A stretch of 64,000 nt of DNA, from contig CM043969.1 of assembly GCA_014529385.2 (NCBI GenBank), positions 17,307,446-17,371,445 of the forward strand. The letters are read 5' to 3'. Made by a program: the position numbers and the translations under genes. Every line of letters begins with the position of its first letter. Position 1 is the stretch's first letter. The notes under the pieces were generated by a model that saw only the letters and a list, made by a program, of their open reading frames with translations, was not told the origin of the DNA and did not search any database. Shown piece by piece: positions 11,101 through 24,428 of the stretch. This DNA comes from Adiantum capillus-veneris (Eukaryota; Streptophyta; Polypodiopsida; Polypodiales; Pteridaceae).

Positions 11101-12596
11101 AATGGTAGTAAAATGAGAAATTAACAAGAAATTGGGTAGGATTACACTCTCTCTTGTTTATTGGCGTCAAGGAAATCAAGAATGACCGCCATCATCTTTT
11201 ACATCTAGTTCTTGGAAACCAATGGAATTGGTTGATTAATTCCCACTAATTGCAGCCTTTTGTCTGCTTTGTCATAGGTGGAATAAAATACAAGATATTG
11301 GAGGATTGGAGATGAGTGCATGAGAAGGAGAAAGGATAAAAAGATGAGTAATGGTAGAGAGTTGCAAAAACATGAGTATATACAACGATAGCCATGGTTA
11401 ATTCTAATGATCTTCTCCATGCTAGATTTTTTTCATGCTACTAATGGTGTGTGTGTGTGTGTGTGTGTTAGGATAAAAGGAAAACATGTAAAAAAGAATG
11501 GGCTATTTGGAAGTACATAAATACATTTTAGGGCCCTAGAGAGGCCCAAATAAGCCCTGAAGTCACGTTCATTGGTCCTTGGGTCCTTTTTTGATGTGTA
11601 AGAGGTGAAAGATGAAAAAATATTGATAAAAAATGAGGAGAGAGAGTGAAATTCGAGCTAGGGTTTTTATGGAAAAGTATAGAAACTACACACATGTCAC
11701 CAAGCTCTTGAAAGTTCTTACATGTCCAATTTTTTATCTGTACCTTTGTCCACATGTCCACCATGACTTTGCATAAAATCTATAGCACCAAAATATATAT
11801 CCTTTTGTACAGGCTTCTAGGTATTTGAAATGCAAAACTCCTCCTTTGAAATCAAATTTGAAGCCAATCACCTCATGTCTTTTGTATTCAAGTCTCCTTA
11901 CTTCCCTAGAAATGTACATGTTCTCTTGAGAAAAGTCCTCCCAAAGCTATTTTCCCATGTGGAGGTATTACCAACCTTATTTAGTACTCTATGGATATAT
12001 ACAAGGAGTAGCATAGAAACCTATATGGGTAAGCTTTTTTTTAAAATTATAGGTGAATAAAATTTTATTTCTTTATTGAGAGACCCTCAACTAGAATATA
12101 CATATAAAAACTCACACTTATTAATAATGCACACCTAACTTAGTTAATATAAAGCAAAAGGTGGGGTTCCCATGAGAAAGATTGGCGACATATATTTATC
12201 TCACCATTTTGTCTATGCATATATAGCTTATTAGAATAATATAAATACATACATATTTGGTTTATTTTGATTATATTTGGCATTTTTGCTATTTCTTTTC
12301 TAAGGATAGCTGGACCAAAAAACAGTTATCACCACCACAATGCCAAAGCATCAAAGCTACCACGTGCAGAAAGACTTGCAATTGCCATTGTTTTCAACTG
12401 GGGCAAGGGAGTAGGTTCTATTCTATCTTAATGCAATGTTTTTTCTTCACATTGACTCTATTGTAGTAGTTTCCTTCTCTGAACACACGCACATACCATT
12501 TTATTGAACGAACAAACCCTTTTATCTCCTAGCAGTGCGTGGGTTATACATATTTCATTGTGAAAGTGCCTTTGCGCATCATTGTGAAAAATTATG
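11101..12596. other. AT-rich stretch without recognisable gene
   Basis: Short frames on both strands show no domain. A (GT)n tract of about 22 bases lies near 11448. I see no repeat partner elsewhere in the window. Confidence 0.6.
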
Positions 12597-12606
12597 TATA
12601 AGTTTC

Positions 12607-12983
<377 letters not shown>

Positions 12984-13039
12984 ACATGAAGTGCATTTTT
13001 GGTAGAACGACACATGTGGATGGTTCTATCCACTCTAAA

Positions 13040-14626
13040 AGTGTAAGCATAGTCAATTTTGTTGTGGCTCGCGACTATATATCTGTGAGTTTTAATTGCA
13101 AATTTGAGTGCTTAAATAACTATTTTAAGGCATTTTGACCATAGGGGAGTGTTCTTACACCATAGGGCAACCTTTTTGAACTAATCTGCTGTAATTTTCA
13201 GGACCTTTTTCATGATGGGTCGTGATTTTGGTACTTTGTTGGATTGTAACCAGAGTTGGTAGGATAGTGCCCCTAGGAGTCCTAGACCTCCTCCTGAAGT
13301 TTTGTTGCATTTCGAGTCCGTTCAAGTACCAAATGGTGTGATGACCTACAGCTGTGAGAAAGGATATAGGTAGATTTTCCTAATCATTGAGTGATTGATT
13401 TTCTTGTAGAGTTGTTTTGTTAGCTTTTTAGGTTCTCTTCTTGAGATTGACAACCTCAAAGAGTCTACGTGGCCCATCCAAGTCACTTCCCTAAGTATTG
13501 ACATTATGTTAGTGCCAGGTAGCTATGCTATAGACGTCCATCACAGCGACCCGCTTAACACTAACATTGGCGTCGTTGTCGGGGATATGATCCTTAGATG
13601 GTGAGTGACCTGGTGCGTATTTAGAGCGTTCTTTTTTGAAGATTTGTCTTTGATTTTATTAACACATTATCATTGAAGCAGCTAGATATGGGATTTAGTG
13701 CATGGTAGACTCTAGAAGCCAAGGACTTACTAGATATATTCTCGAGAGGTAAAGAGGGTTGTGAGTGAGATAGCCAAAAGAAGTTCATTCTCCAATTTTC
13801 TCTATGCTTTCAGAGTGCTATTCCATTTTCCCTTTCGAGTTTATTCTGTACCTTTTTGTTTGTTTTTGTTTCATATTTCATCTAAGTACTTAGGAGTAGG
13901 GTAAGTAGAAACTGCCACCATCAAATTTGGGCTTAAACATTGAGGGGGAAAAGGGTGACAACCATATTTTGGCCGAAACAACCATAAACTCTGAATTTTG
14001 AAAATTTGATGGTAGAGGGCTGAAAGGTGATCCAAATTCAAGAACTTGTGGATCAAAGGTATCAACAGACTCTCTAGAAAGAATCTAGAAAGTTTGGCCA
14101 AAATCTGTGGAGGAACATGGATCACGATCCATGTACCCCAGAGACGACTTGCAAAAAAGTGATGAGTAACATTGTGGATCAGTGGGACATTCCTCTAATC
14201 AAGTTTGCTTGAAAGAAAAACTCAAAAAACACATCAAAATTGGTTGATAGGGCAAAAACAGCAAAATAGACATTGCAAACACAAAATTTGGGATTTTTCA
14301 ACTTTTTGAATCCAAATAAAAAAAGGGGTGAGATTTGGCTTTTACGAGGATTAGAGAACCTGCAAAACAAAATTCATCAAAAAATGATGTCAAACATGAA
14401 TCGAGATCCATGTACCTTTTGGCATTTGGGACTGATATTTGATAATTATATCCCTGACAACTAGTAAAACAACTTTGCCAAAAGGGACCATAGCAAAAAA
14501 TTGAAAAAAGTTGATCAAAACACCAAAATTATGCTAGACAGCCAAAAATCATAGGACACACAAGAAAACTCACTTTTGACAGGGAAAAAGTTGTCCAATT
14601 CAAAAAGAACTGGTGGAATAGAGTAT
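13040..14626 (+). mobile_element. Element C, first part: truncated 5' LTR, primer site and leader
   Basis: Inverted relative of element B. LTR sequence covers about 13040-13566 and is cut on its left side. It is followed by a primer site and about 1 kb of leader containing two palindromes (14115 and 14394) that match copies 8 and 7 of element B. The leader stops near 14626, where E1 begins, and resumes at 25599; only about 40 bases seem lost between the halves. B and C point away from each other. Confidence 0.75.
13568..13584 (+). other. Primer-binding site of element C
   Basis: TGGCGTCGTTGTCGGGG, one base after the LTR end TTAACACTAACA. It differs from the element B site by C-to-T type changes. 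Confidence 0.7.
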
Positions 14627-16294
14627 TGACACTACAAGTAATTTCATTAAATATCTAATATCTAACCAACCCAAATGATTTTCTCATATTAAATTGATCA
14701 TTTAGTAGGATAATAAACGGGAACAAGGGTTAGAATATAGACATGTGATTATGGATCTATCTCAACATGGGGCCAATGGTAAAGGGGCCCAAATGAGAGA
14801 TGGTCTATCAAAGACCAAGGTTAACTAATGAAGCTTAAAAGACCTTAGGGTTAGCTTCATTAAAGACCTACAATGGTTAGTGTTAAAATTCCTTTGACCT
14901 TAAGCAAGCTAGAGTTGAGCTTGAGGTGGTAACCCGGCCTAAACTTAAGCAAGCTAGGTATGTGCTTGAGGTAGGAACCTTACGCAAGCTAGGGCTGTGC
15001 TTGAGGTGGGAACCCGACATAAACTTAAGCAAGCTAGGGATGTGCTTGAGGTGGGAACCCAACCTAAACTTAAGCAAGCTAGGGTTGTGCTTGACGTGGG
15101 AACTCCACCTAAGGTGCTTGTCATGCTTGATGACTAAGGTACTTGAGGTACTTGTCACATTTAATGAGGAAGTTGCTTGAGAAGCTTCCTATGCATGGGG
15201 GGTAAGATGCTTGAATAAAAAAGAGAACCTACACACTTAATGAGGAAGTTGCTTGAGAATTTTCCTATGCATAAAAATCTCAAAGTTAGGGGAATCTAAA
15301 AGAGCACATGGGACACATGTCAGACTCTCACTAAGCTTAACCACATGGTGTGCTTGAATGCTATTGGTTGGGCTAAAGAGGGGTCCAATGAGATTCTACT
15401 TCCATCTAACAAATATCTAGATATTTTCAAGCTCTCAGGGGTCAGGAGAACACTTGTCAAAAGACTACCCATCTGCTTGACTGCATACTGCATGTGATTG
15501 GCTAGGTGGAGAGGGGTCCAATGAGCTTGTAGCATGTAGAACTTTCGCCCAAAGCAAGGAGGGGGGGGTGCTAGGGGGATATACTCCACACACACACTCA
15601 TTTGCAAGGCCATTCTCACTTGGTGAAAGTTGAGGAACACCACCTCCTTCTCCAAGCTTGTGAGAGTGAAAGCCTACACCAACACTCTTGGCTATGGAAT
15701 GCATATCCAACTAAGAGTCATGCTTCAATGCTTAAGCTTGCCATCATCTCCATCTTCATTACTATTCTATTATGTATGCTAGCAAGAAGAGTAATGATAA
15801 GTGAGGAACTATTTCTTTCTCCTATGGAATGTTTCTTCTTCCTCTTCCCTGTCCTCATTCCCCGCTAGCTCTCTCCACCTTCGAAGGTGTTTGAGGCCTT
15901 GGAACTGAGGCTTGGGATAGTTAATGCTTTCTTCAAGTTTATGTTATGCTTGTGATGCATGAAGCTTTCCATCTTCATTGCATCACATAAGTTACAAGGA
16001 ACACAAAGATTGTATTGTACCAAGTCTCTCTTGATGGGAGAAACTATAATACAAATGCCTATTGGAGGGGGGACCAGCTCCATATGAGTCCGGTCCTCAA
16101 CTATTGTCATGTTCTCTAAACTCTCTCTCTCTCTCTTGCAAAAGTATTTTTCATGCCAAGTTAACTAAGTACCATGTTTATGTCGCTACCATCAATTAAG
16201 TACAACCGCTATGCTCACAAAGAATCTCTCAAAAGTGCTTCACCTAATTTCCTAATTCCGCTACTCTCAAAGTTCATAGGCAATTTCCATTACA
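14627..16294 (+). repeat. 5' LTR of E1
   Basis: The inner end (TTCCATTACA) is fixed by the tRNA-Met primer site that follows. The outer end is proposed at TGACACTACAAG because element C's leader stops matching element B here. The inner 700 bases are repeated inverted in E2 (24842-25598). TATAATA at 16045-16051 aligns with a cleaner TATAAATA in E2 and is the probable promoter. The stretch also contains local duplications, for example AATGAGGAAGTTGCTTGAGA at about 15163 and 15239. Confidence 0.6.
14901..15115. repeat. 45-bp minisatellite inside the E1 LTR
   Basis: Five units begin TAAGCAAGCT or a variant at 14901, 14946, 14981, 15026 and 15071, each followed by AGGGxTGTGCTTGAGGTGGG. The period is 45 bp except for one 35-bp unit. 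The corresponding part of the E2 LTR is missing. Confidence 0.85.
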
Positions 16295-16295
16295 C

Positions 16296-16307
16296 TGGTA
16301 TCAGAGC
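16296..16307 (+). other. Primer-binding site of E1 (initiator tRNA-Met)
   Basis: TGGTATCAGAGC one base inside the LTR, the standard plant initiator-Met primer site. E2 carries the decayed form TGGTGTCAGAGT at 24829-24840. Confidence 0.85.
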
Positions 16308-16707
16308 GTTTGGTTTCTCTTTTATTGCTTAAGAAGATAGGTCCTTAAGTAGCCTATTGATGGTTGATTTTGTTAATTATATTAGGTTAAGTGGGACTGG
16401 GATCTATTATGGGTTTTGTTGAGCCCACTATGTGGGATATGGTGCACACCTCGGGAGCTTTGGTTCTAATAATGGATTCTTTTTAGACTTGCCTATGGCT
16501 TTACCATTATTGAACCATAAGAAGTCTGAAAGGATCTATCCCTTGGCAACTTTGCTATGTTAGACTCACTCCACTACTCTCTATAATTAACCAATTCGAG
16601 CCGTGGGTGTAGATACTTAAGTGCCTATTTTCAAAGTCTAAGAGAAGTAGCAACTAAGGTTTTGAATTTCCAAAGCATACACTAAGTAAACATATAGTTT
16701 AATTAAC

Positions 16708-18277
16708 ATGGCTGACAATAACCAAGAGAGTAGCATGAACATTGATAACTTTGATTTCACACATGAAGGTGTTACTGATGATGCCCCCATGTTTGTTAAT
16801 TATCTTGTTACTAGGTTGCAACAAGCTATGGGCAACCCCTCTTTGCAAGCCGAAGTTACTCAACAACTTCGTGCTTATGGGATTTGATTTCCTCTCAAAG
16901 AGGAGAGAGAGCTTAGGAGGCCTCTTGGTGAGACCCCAAAAGAAGACTCTCTCCCATACGAGAGGAGGAATGCAAAGAAAAAAAAAGTAATGACTTCCTA
17001 AGTTCCTCAAAAGATGTGGCTCCATGAAGATGGTGGTCTAGACGATCGCCAACTCCTCCCAAGAGGAAACGGTTAACCCATAGTCCTTCTCCTCGTCACT
17101 CCAAAAGGGAAGAGAGGAAACAAAGGATGAAAAGGGCAAGAAAGATGTCACCCTCTTCTCCTTCTTCTTCACCTTCCTCCTCTACCGATGAAAGCTATGG
17201 CTATTCTCCTAGAGAATACAAGAGGGGAGGACATCGCAAATCTTACCCTGCATGGTGAACGTCACAAAAGCTAAAGAAATTCAAAGAGGGAGGAAAGAGT
17301 ATCTCTTTTCTCACCTATGATGGCACCTTTGGTGCTACCGACAAAGTACTGGCCTTCATCCAACATTTTGATGGGCCTTTGGAGACAAGGGCTTCACGGA
17401 GTCCTCCAAGCTACACCATGTAGCTATGCGCTTCCAAAAATTGGCTCGTCAATGGTGGGCTAGCCTTCGTGGCAACGGCAAAGCTCCAAAGACATGGAAA
17501 ACTCTACGAGTTTCCATCATGAAGAAATTCCCTGCAAGTGATGCAAACGAAAAAGTGCTTACCGAATGGTGAATTTTAAAGCTTCTCTCTCATGAATCTA
17601 TCCACAAATATGTGGACAAGTTTTGGGATATATATCTCAAGGCTACTATCTTTCAAAAGATAGACTTTGTCGAGCAAAAGCAACAATTATGTGCGGGATT
17701 ACCCAAAGAGATGGCCGAGTATGTCAACTCTGAACGGCTTGGTTCTATCACCAAAGTAATCCACCACACCATGGTTTCTCCGTGCATCAATTTCCAACAA
17801 GGGGCTAGACAGAATGTCAAGCCCATGGAAAATAAAGACAAAAATGATGCCAAGGGAAAAACCAATGCCCAAAATTCTTACCAAGGCTATTCCAACAACA
17901 ACAACAATTGGTCCAAGGAGAAGGGAGTTTACAAAGGTAAATATAAACTCTCTCCTAACGAGATAGAAGCTTTTAGTAAGGACCACAAATGTTTTAAGTG
18001 TGGGGAGCAAGGCCATAGTTATCATCTTTGCCCCAAGAGAATTGTTCGCAATGAGACTCCTAGAGTCTCTATGTTTGAAGCTCCAAAAGAGGATGCTCAT
18101 TGCGAAGGACTTCTCCTTTCCTATGCTTGGGGAAAGATGAAAGAGCATGATGCCTTTATTTTTTTTGACCCTAGTTCAACTCACAACTTCATATCCACCG
18201 AGTTGACCACTAAGCTAGGCATACAGGCCCACAAGATGGGAGATGCATTGAAGGCCAATGAAGCTATCAAGGGATGA
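16708..18277 (+). pseudogene. E1 gag-protease pseudogene (Ty3/gypsy)
   Basis: Starts ATG GCT GAC AAT AAC (MADNNQESSMNIDNFDF), a start conserved in E2. A stop at about 16885 ends the first frame; the rest survives in other frames. The best stretch, 17612-18277, runs from a gag core (MDKFWDIYLKATIFQK) through an Asn/Lys-rich linker to a CCHC zinc knuckle (CFKCGEQGHSYHLC) and into a retropepsin-like segment FFDPSSTHNFIS. The catalytic Asp is present, but the usual Ser/Thr-Gly after it is not, so protease activity is doubtful. Broken by stops and frameshifts. Confidence 0.8.
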
Positions 18278-19636
18278 GATGTCTCAGTTCCTTCTTTCAT
18301 TGGAAAATTAAGGCTTCATGTCCAAAGCTATTTGAACAAAGAGGATTTCTTCATCTCCCCTCTTAAACATGAGAATGCTATCCTTGGGGCACCATGATTT
18401 AACCGCATGGCTTCCAACATGAAGCTCCTTGAAAGGAGAATCTACTTCACCTACAGGGAAAAGAGCATGCACATAGATGTTTATGAGTTGGGAAACATCA
18501 TATCCTTGCAATAAAGGGAATCAAGAGGAATAAGAGGTGTCTAGTTTCCTAAATGGATCCCAAGATATTTTCATTGATGACATCCCTAGTAAGCTATCTC
18601 TAAAATGAGGGATGATGACCATGCAATTGAGCTCCTACCAAGAAGCTCACTGCCTAACAAGCCTCCTTATTGAGTTTCACAAGCTCAACAAGAGGAGATC
18701 ATGAGGCAAGTGCATAAAGTGGTGGAAAAAAAAAGGGATGGTGAGGTCTAGCTCCTGTTCATTTTGTTCACCATTTCTTTTAGTGCAAAATAAGGACGAC
18801 ACATATCACATGTTTGTCGACTATAGGGCACTAAATAAGATCACTATCAAAAATAGATTTCCCGTGCCGCGGATAGAAGATCTATTTGATAATTTACAAT
18901 TTTTGGACTAACAAATGCTCCAGATGCATTCAAACTCATGAAGGACAAAAAAATCTTCAGGCCATTCAAATTCTCTTAAGAGTACAAGCGACACCTCTAG
19001 GTAATCTTTCAAGATTGTGAGAGAGAATAAGCTTTTCATTAATAAAAATAAAAGAGAATTTTTCCTACAAGAGATTCAATATTTAGGTCACATTATCTCT
19101 AAAGATGGCACCCATATGGATGCAACAAAATTAGAGATAATAAAAGTATGGCCTAATCCAAGGAATCTATAGGAGGTATGAAGCTTCATAGGTATGTGTG
19201 CATACTATATATAATTCATATAAAAAATTCTGTCTAATAGCAGGCCCATTACATGACTTAACAAAAAAGGAATGTTAAGTATTCATAGACTGCAAAAGTG
19301 CAAGAAGCTTTTGAGAAGCTTATCTCTCAATGTGTGTTCGCACTACTAGATCTCTCAAAACCATTTGAGCTCCAATCTGATGCTTGTGATGATTGCCTTG
19401 GATCTATTTTGCTTCAACAAGGTCATGCCATAGCATATGAGAGTCAAAGACTCAACTTCAATAAGTGAGTATTGGGCAGATACAAAAAAAAGCTACTAGC
19501 TATTCTATATACCCTAAACACGTGGAAACACTATCTCTTGGGGCCTCCATTCATCCTACGAATGGATCACAAAGCCTCAAGAACTTCATGATGCAAACCA
19601 AGTTCTCCAACAAACAAAGGAGGTAGGAAAAATTTC
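18278..19636 (+). pseudogene. E1 reverse transcriptase-RNase H remnant, RT core deleted
   Basis: Fragments read as the fingers of a gypsy RT (QAQQEEIMRQVHKV, SFCSPFLLVQNKDDTYHMFVDYRAL) up to FPVPRIEDLFDNLQ. The sequence then jumps to a decayed form of LTNAPDAFKLMKDKKIFRPF and on to YKRHL. Both the palm Asp motif and the YxDD box are missing. RNase H fragments follow. Stops are frequent. The same two deletions occur in the copy at 20369 and in E2, so they predate the duplications. Confidence 0.75.
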
Positions 19637-20366
19637 TTTTGCAATTTAAATTTCATATTGCTCACATTGTTGGCAAGCACAATCAAGTGGTCGATGCACT
19701 TTCACAACGACCAAGGGTAAATGTGGTTTCTATGGCAACTCACAATGATCTGTCTTTTATGATAGATGAGTTTGCTACTGACCGACACTTTAAGTACGTA
19801 ATTACAGCCTTTGCAATAGGGAAGTAACAAGAACCATTCACCTTGAAGGATAGTTATCTTCCAAATGGCAATAGGCTATGTGTTAATCACCCATACAATA
19901 AGAATGTCATGTATGAATCCCATACATCTTCTTATCCGGGGCAAAGAGGAAATCCATAATCTACTCTTCAAGGAGTAGAAATGTATTTCTGTTGGTCTAC
20001 CATGAAAACTAAACATACAAGAGTATGTTTCAAAATGCGTGGTATACCAAAAGTTGAAATGTGATCGAGGGAAGCAACTTGGACTGTTTCAGTGGGGACA
20101 GGCTTAACAAGAAAACACACTCTATGCCTGTCAAAAAGACTATTGAGGCACATCAAATGGCAACCCTCTTCAGATCTCAAATTTTCAAGCATCATGGATT
20201 TCCAACACCCATAGTGTCGGACAAAGATCCTAGAATGACCAGTAATTTCTAGAAGGGTCTCTTTGAGAATCTAGGAAGTAGATTAAATTTCTCTCTTGGT
20301 CTGTCATCCACAAACAAATGACCAAAGTGAAATAACTAATCTAACGATTCTTGATCTACTAAAAGC
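19637..20366 (+). pseudogene. E1 connection/integrase remnant
   Basis: 19639-19827 reads as the end of RNase H and the connection (FHIAHIVGKHNQVVDALSQR). Near 20150 an integrase core fragment remains, RSQIFKHHGFPTPIVSDKDP followed by RMTSNF, with the second catalytic Asp in SDKDP. The HHCC zinc-binding domain is largely missing. At about 20367 the sequence jumps back to the protease/RT region, so the third catalytic residue is absent. Confidence 0.7.
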
Positions 20367-21565
20367 CGGATGTCTCATTCCTTCTTTCATTGGAAAATTA
20401 AGGCTTCATGTCCAAAGCTATTTGGAAAAGAGGATTTCTTCATCTCCCCTCTCAAACATGAGAATGTTATCGTTGGGGCACCATGATTTAACCGCATGGC
20501 TTCGAACATGAAGCTCCTTGAAAGGAGAATCTACTTCACCTACAAGGAAGAGAGCATGCACATAGATGTTTATGAGTTGAGAAACACCATATCCCTGCAA
20601 TAAAGGGAATCAAGAGGAGTTAGAGTTATTTCCTAAATGGATTCCAAGATATTTTCATTGATGACATCCCTAGTGAGCTATCTCTAAAATTAGGGATGAT
20701 GACCGTGCAATTGAGCTCCTACCAAGAAGCTCACTGCCTAAAAAGCCTCCTTATCAAGTTTCACAAGCTCAACAAGAGGAGATCTTGAGGCAAGTGCATG
20801 AAGTGGTGAAAAAAAAAAGGATGGTGAGGTCTAGTTCCTCTCCATTTTGTTCACCATTTATTTTAGTGAAAAAGAAAGACGACACATATCATATGTGTGT
20901 TGACTATAGGACACTAAACAAGATCATTATCAAAAAAATAGATTTTCCGTGCCACGGGTAGAAGATCTATTTGATAACTTACAAGTTTTGGCCTGACAAA
21001 TGCTCCGGATGCATTCAAACACATGATGGACAAAAAAATCTTCAGGCCATTCAAATTCTCTTGAAGAGTACAAGCGACACCTCCAGGTAATCTTTCAAGA
21101 TTGTGAGAGAGAATAAGCTTTTCATTAATAAAAAGAAAACATATTTTTTCCTACAAGAGATTCAATATTTAGGTCACATTATCTCTAAAGATGGCACCCA
21201 TATGGATGCAACAAAATTAGAGATAATAAAAGGACGGCCTAATCCAAGGAATCTATAGGAGGTACGAAGCTTCATAGCTATGTGTGCATACTATAGATGC
21301 CTTGGAGAGAATAAGCTTTTCATTAATAAAAATAAAAGAGAATTTTTCCTACAAGAGATTCAATATTTAGGTCACATTATCTCTAAAGATGGCACCCATA
21401 TGGATGCAACAAAATTAGAGATAATAAAAGGATGGACTAATCCAAGGAATCTATAGGAGGTATGAAGCTTTGTAGGTATGTGTGCATACTATAGATGCTT
21501 CATAGAAATTATTCTCTCTAATAGCATGCCCATTACATGACTTAACAAAAAAAGAACATTAGGTA
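20367..21565 (+). repeat. E1 internal segmental duplication (second and third copies of the PR-RT region)
   Basis: 20369-21295 repeats 18279-19200 almost base for base, starting at GATGTCTCA(G)TTCCTTC. A third partial copy, 21300-21565, repeats the end of the RT region from GAGAATAAGCTTTTCATT. The whole is arranged head to tail. The block ends at 21565, where it meets inverted E2. Confidence 0.85.
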
Positions 21566-22852
21566 TGATCCATTCATAGGATGAATGGAGTCCTCAAGAG
21601 ATAGTTTTTCCACGTGTTTAGGGCATATAGAATAGCTAGTAGCTTTTCTTCGTATTTTCCCAATGCTCACTTATTGAAGTTGAGTCTTTGACTCTCATAT
21701 GCTATGGCATGCACTTCTTGAAGCAAAATAGCTCCAAGGCAATCATCACAAGCATCAGATTGGACCTCAAATGGCTTTGAGAGATGTAGTAGTGTGAACA
21801 CACGTTGAGAGATAAGCTTCTCAAAAGCTTTTTACACTTTTGCACTCCATGAATACCTAACGTTCTTTTTTTGTTAATTCATGTAATGGGTCTGCTATAA
21901 GAGAGAATGTTTTCTATGAAGCATCTATAGTATGCACACATAGCTATGAAGATTCGTACCTCCTATAGTTCCTTGGATTAGGCCGTCCTTTTATTATCTC
22001 TAATTTTGTTGCATCCATATGGGTGCCATCTTTAGAGATAATGTGACCTAAATTTGAATCTCTTGTAGGAAAAATTATATTTTCTTTTTATTAATGAAAA
22101 GCTTATTCTCTCTCACAATCTTGAAAGATTACCTGGAGGTGTCGCTTGTACTCTTCAAGAGAATTTGAATGGCCTGAAGATTTTTTTGTCCATAATGAGT
22201 TTGAATGCATCTGGAGCATTTGTCAGGCCAAAACTTGTAAATTATAAAATAGATCTTCTACCCGCGGCACGGGAAATCTATTTTTTTGATAGTTATCTTA
22301 TTTAGTGCCGTATAGTCAACACACATGTGATATGTGTCATCTTTCTTTTGCACTAAAAGCAATGGTGAACAAAATGGAGAGGAGCTAGACCTCATCCCTT
22401 TTTTTTTCACCACTTCATGCACTTGCCTCATGATCTCCTCTTGTTGAGCTTGTGAAACTCGATAAAGAGGCTTGTTAGGTAGTGAGATTCTTGGTAGCAT
22501 CAATTGCACGGTCATCGTCCCTCATTTTAGAGATAGCTCACTAGGGATGTCATCAATGAAAATATCTTGGAATCCATTTAGGAAATTAGACAACTCTAAT
22601 TCCTCTTGATTCCCTTTATTGGAGGGATATGGTGTTTCCCAACTCATAACCATCTATGTGCATGCTCTTTTCCCTGTAGGTGAAGTAGATTCTCCTTTCA
22701 AGATGCTTCATGTTGGAAGCCATGCGGTTAAATCATCGTGCCCCAACGATAACATTCTCATGTTTGAGAGGGGAGATGAACAAATCCTCTTTGTCCAAAT
22801 AGCTTTGGACATGAAGCCTTAATTTTCCAATGAAAGAAGTAACTGAGATGTC
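21566..22852 (-). pseudogene. E2 reverse transcriptase-RNase H remnant
   Basis: Read on the minus strand: 22258-22515 gives RVSQAQQEEIMRQVHEVVKK and PFCSPLLLVQKKDDTYHMC, typical gypsy RT fingers. FGLTNAPDAF and KKIFRPF follow with the same loss of palm Asp and YxDD segments seen in E1. It continues into RNase H and ends at the short palindrome at 21569-21589. Many stops and frameshifts. Confidence 0.75.
21569..21589. repeat. Short palindrome at the E1/E2 inverted junction
   Basis: TCCATTCAT AGG ATGAATGGA, perfect 9-base arms around a 3-base centre. In E1 the same RNase H site (19547 onward) is TCCATTCATCCTACGAATGG, so the palindrome is native to the element. The inversion junction lies within a few bases of it. 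Confidence 0.85.
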
Positions 22853-24428
22853 TCATCCCTTGATAGCTCCAAAGGATTTCAATGCATCTTCCATCTTGTG
22901 GGCTTGTATGCCTAGCTTAGTGGTCAACTCCGCGGATACGAAGTTGTGAGTTGAACTAGCGTCAAACAAAATAAAGGCATCATGCTCTTGCATATTTCCC
23001 CAAGCATAGGAAAGGAGAAATCCTTGGCAATGAGCATCCTCTTTTGAAGCTTCAAACATAGAGACTCTAGGAGTCTCATTGCGGACAATTCTCTTGAGGC
23101 AAGGATGATAACCATAGCCTTGCTCACCACACTTAAAACATTTGTGGTCCTTATTAAAAGCTTCTAGCTCTTTAGGATAGAGTTTATATTTAGCTTTGTA
23201 AACTCCCTTCTCCTTGGACCAATTGTTGTTGTTGTTGGAATAGCCTTGGTAAGAATTTTGGGCATTGGTTTTTCCCTTGGCATCATTTTTATCTTTATTT
23301 TCCATGGGCATGACATTCCATCTAGCCCCTTGTTGGAAATTGATGTGTGAAGCAACCATGGTGTGGTGGATTACTTTGGTGATAGAACCAGGCCATTGCG
23401 AATTGACATACTTGGCCATCTCTTTGGGTAATCCCACACAGAATTGTTGCTTTTTCTCGACAAAGTCTATCTTTTGAAAGATAGTAGCTTTGAGATGTAA
23501 ATCCCAAAACTTGTCCACATATTTGTGGATAGACTCATGAGAGAGAATCTTTAAAGTTCACCATTTGGTAAGCACTTTTTCCTTTGCATCACTTGCAAGG
23601 AATTGCTTCATGATGGAAACTCGTAGAGTTTTTCATGTCTTTGGGGCTTCACTGTTGCCACCAAGGCTAGCCCACCATTGACGAGCCAATTTTTGGGAGT
23701 GTATAGCTACATGGTGTAGCTTGGAGGACTCCATGAAGCCCTTCTCTCCAAAGGCCCATCAAATTATTGGATGAAAGCCAATACTTTGTCGGTAGCACCA
23801 AAGGTTCCATCATAGGTGAGAAAAGAGATACTCTTTCCTCCCTCTTTGAACTTCTTTAGCTTTTGTGACCTTCACCATGCAGGGTAAGATTTGCGATGTC
23901 CTCCCCTCTTGTATTCTCTAGGAAAATAGCCATAGCTTTCATCTTGATAGAGGAGGAAGGTGAAGAAGAAGGAGAAGAGGGTGACCTCTTTCTTGCCCTT
24001 TTCATCCTTTGTTTCCTCTCTTCCCTTTTGGAGTGATGAGGAGAAGGACTATGGGTTAACCATTTCCTCCCTCTTGGGAGGAGTTGGCGATCGTCTAGAC
24101 CACCATCTTCATGGAGCCACATCTTTTGAGGAACTTAGGGAGTCATTAAATTCTCGTTCTTTGGATTCCTCCTCTCATATGGGAGAGAGGCTTCTTTTGC
24201 GGTCTCACCAAGAGGCCTCCTAAGCTCTCTCTCCTCTTTGAGAGGAAAGGAAATCCCATAAGCACGAAGTTGTTGAGTAACTTCGGCTTGCAAAGAGGGG
24301 TTGCCCATAGCTTGTCGCAACCTAGTAACAAGATAATTAACAAACATGGGGGCATCATCAGTAACACCTTCATGTGCGAAATCAAAGTTATCAATGTTCA
24401 TGCTACTCTCTTGGTTATTGTCAGCCAT
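22853..24428 (-). pseudogene. E2 gag-protease pseudogene
   Basis: Inverted copy of the E1 gag. The start MADNNQESSMNIDNFDFAHE is open for 97 codons. The gag core to protease (22853-23518) is open for 221 codons, with zinc knuckle CFKCGEQGYGYHPC and protease segment LFDASSTHNFVS. A frameshift near 24135 and others further on separate the two parts. As in E1, the Gly of the catalytic D-S/T-G is absent. Confidence 0.8.
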
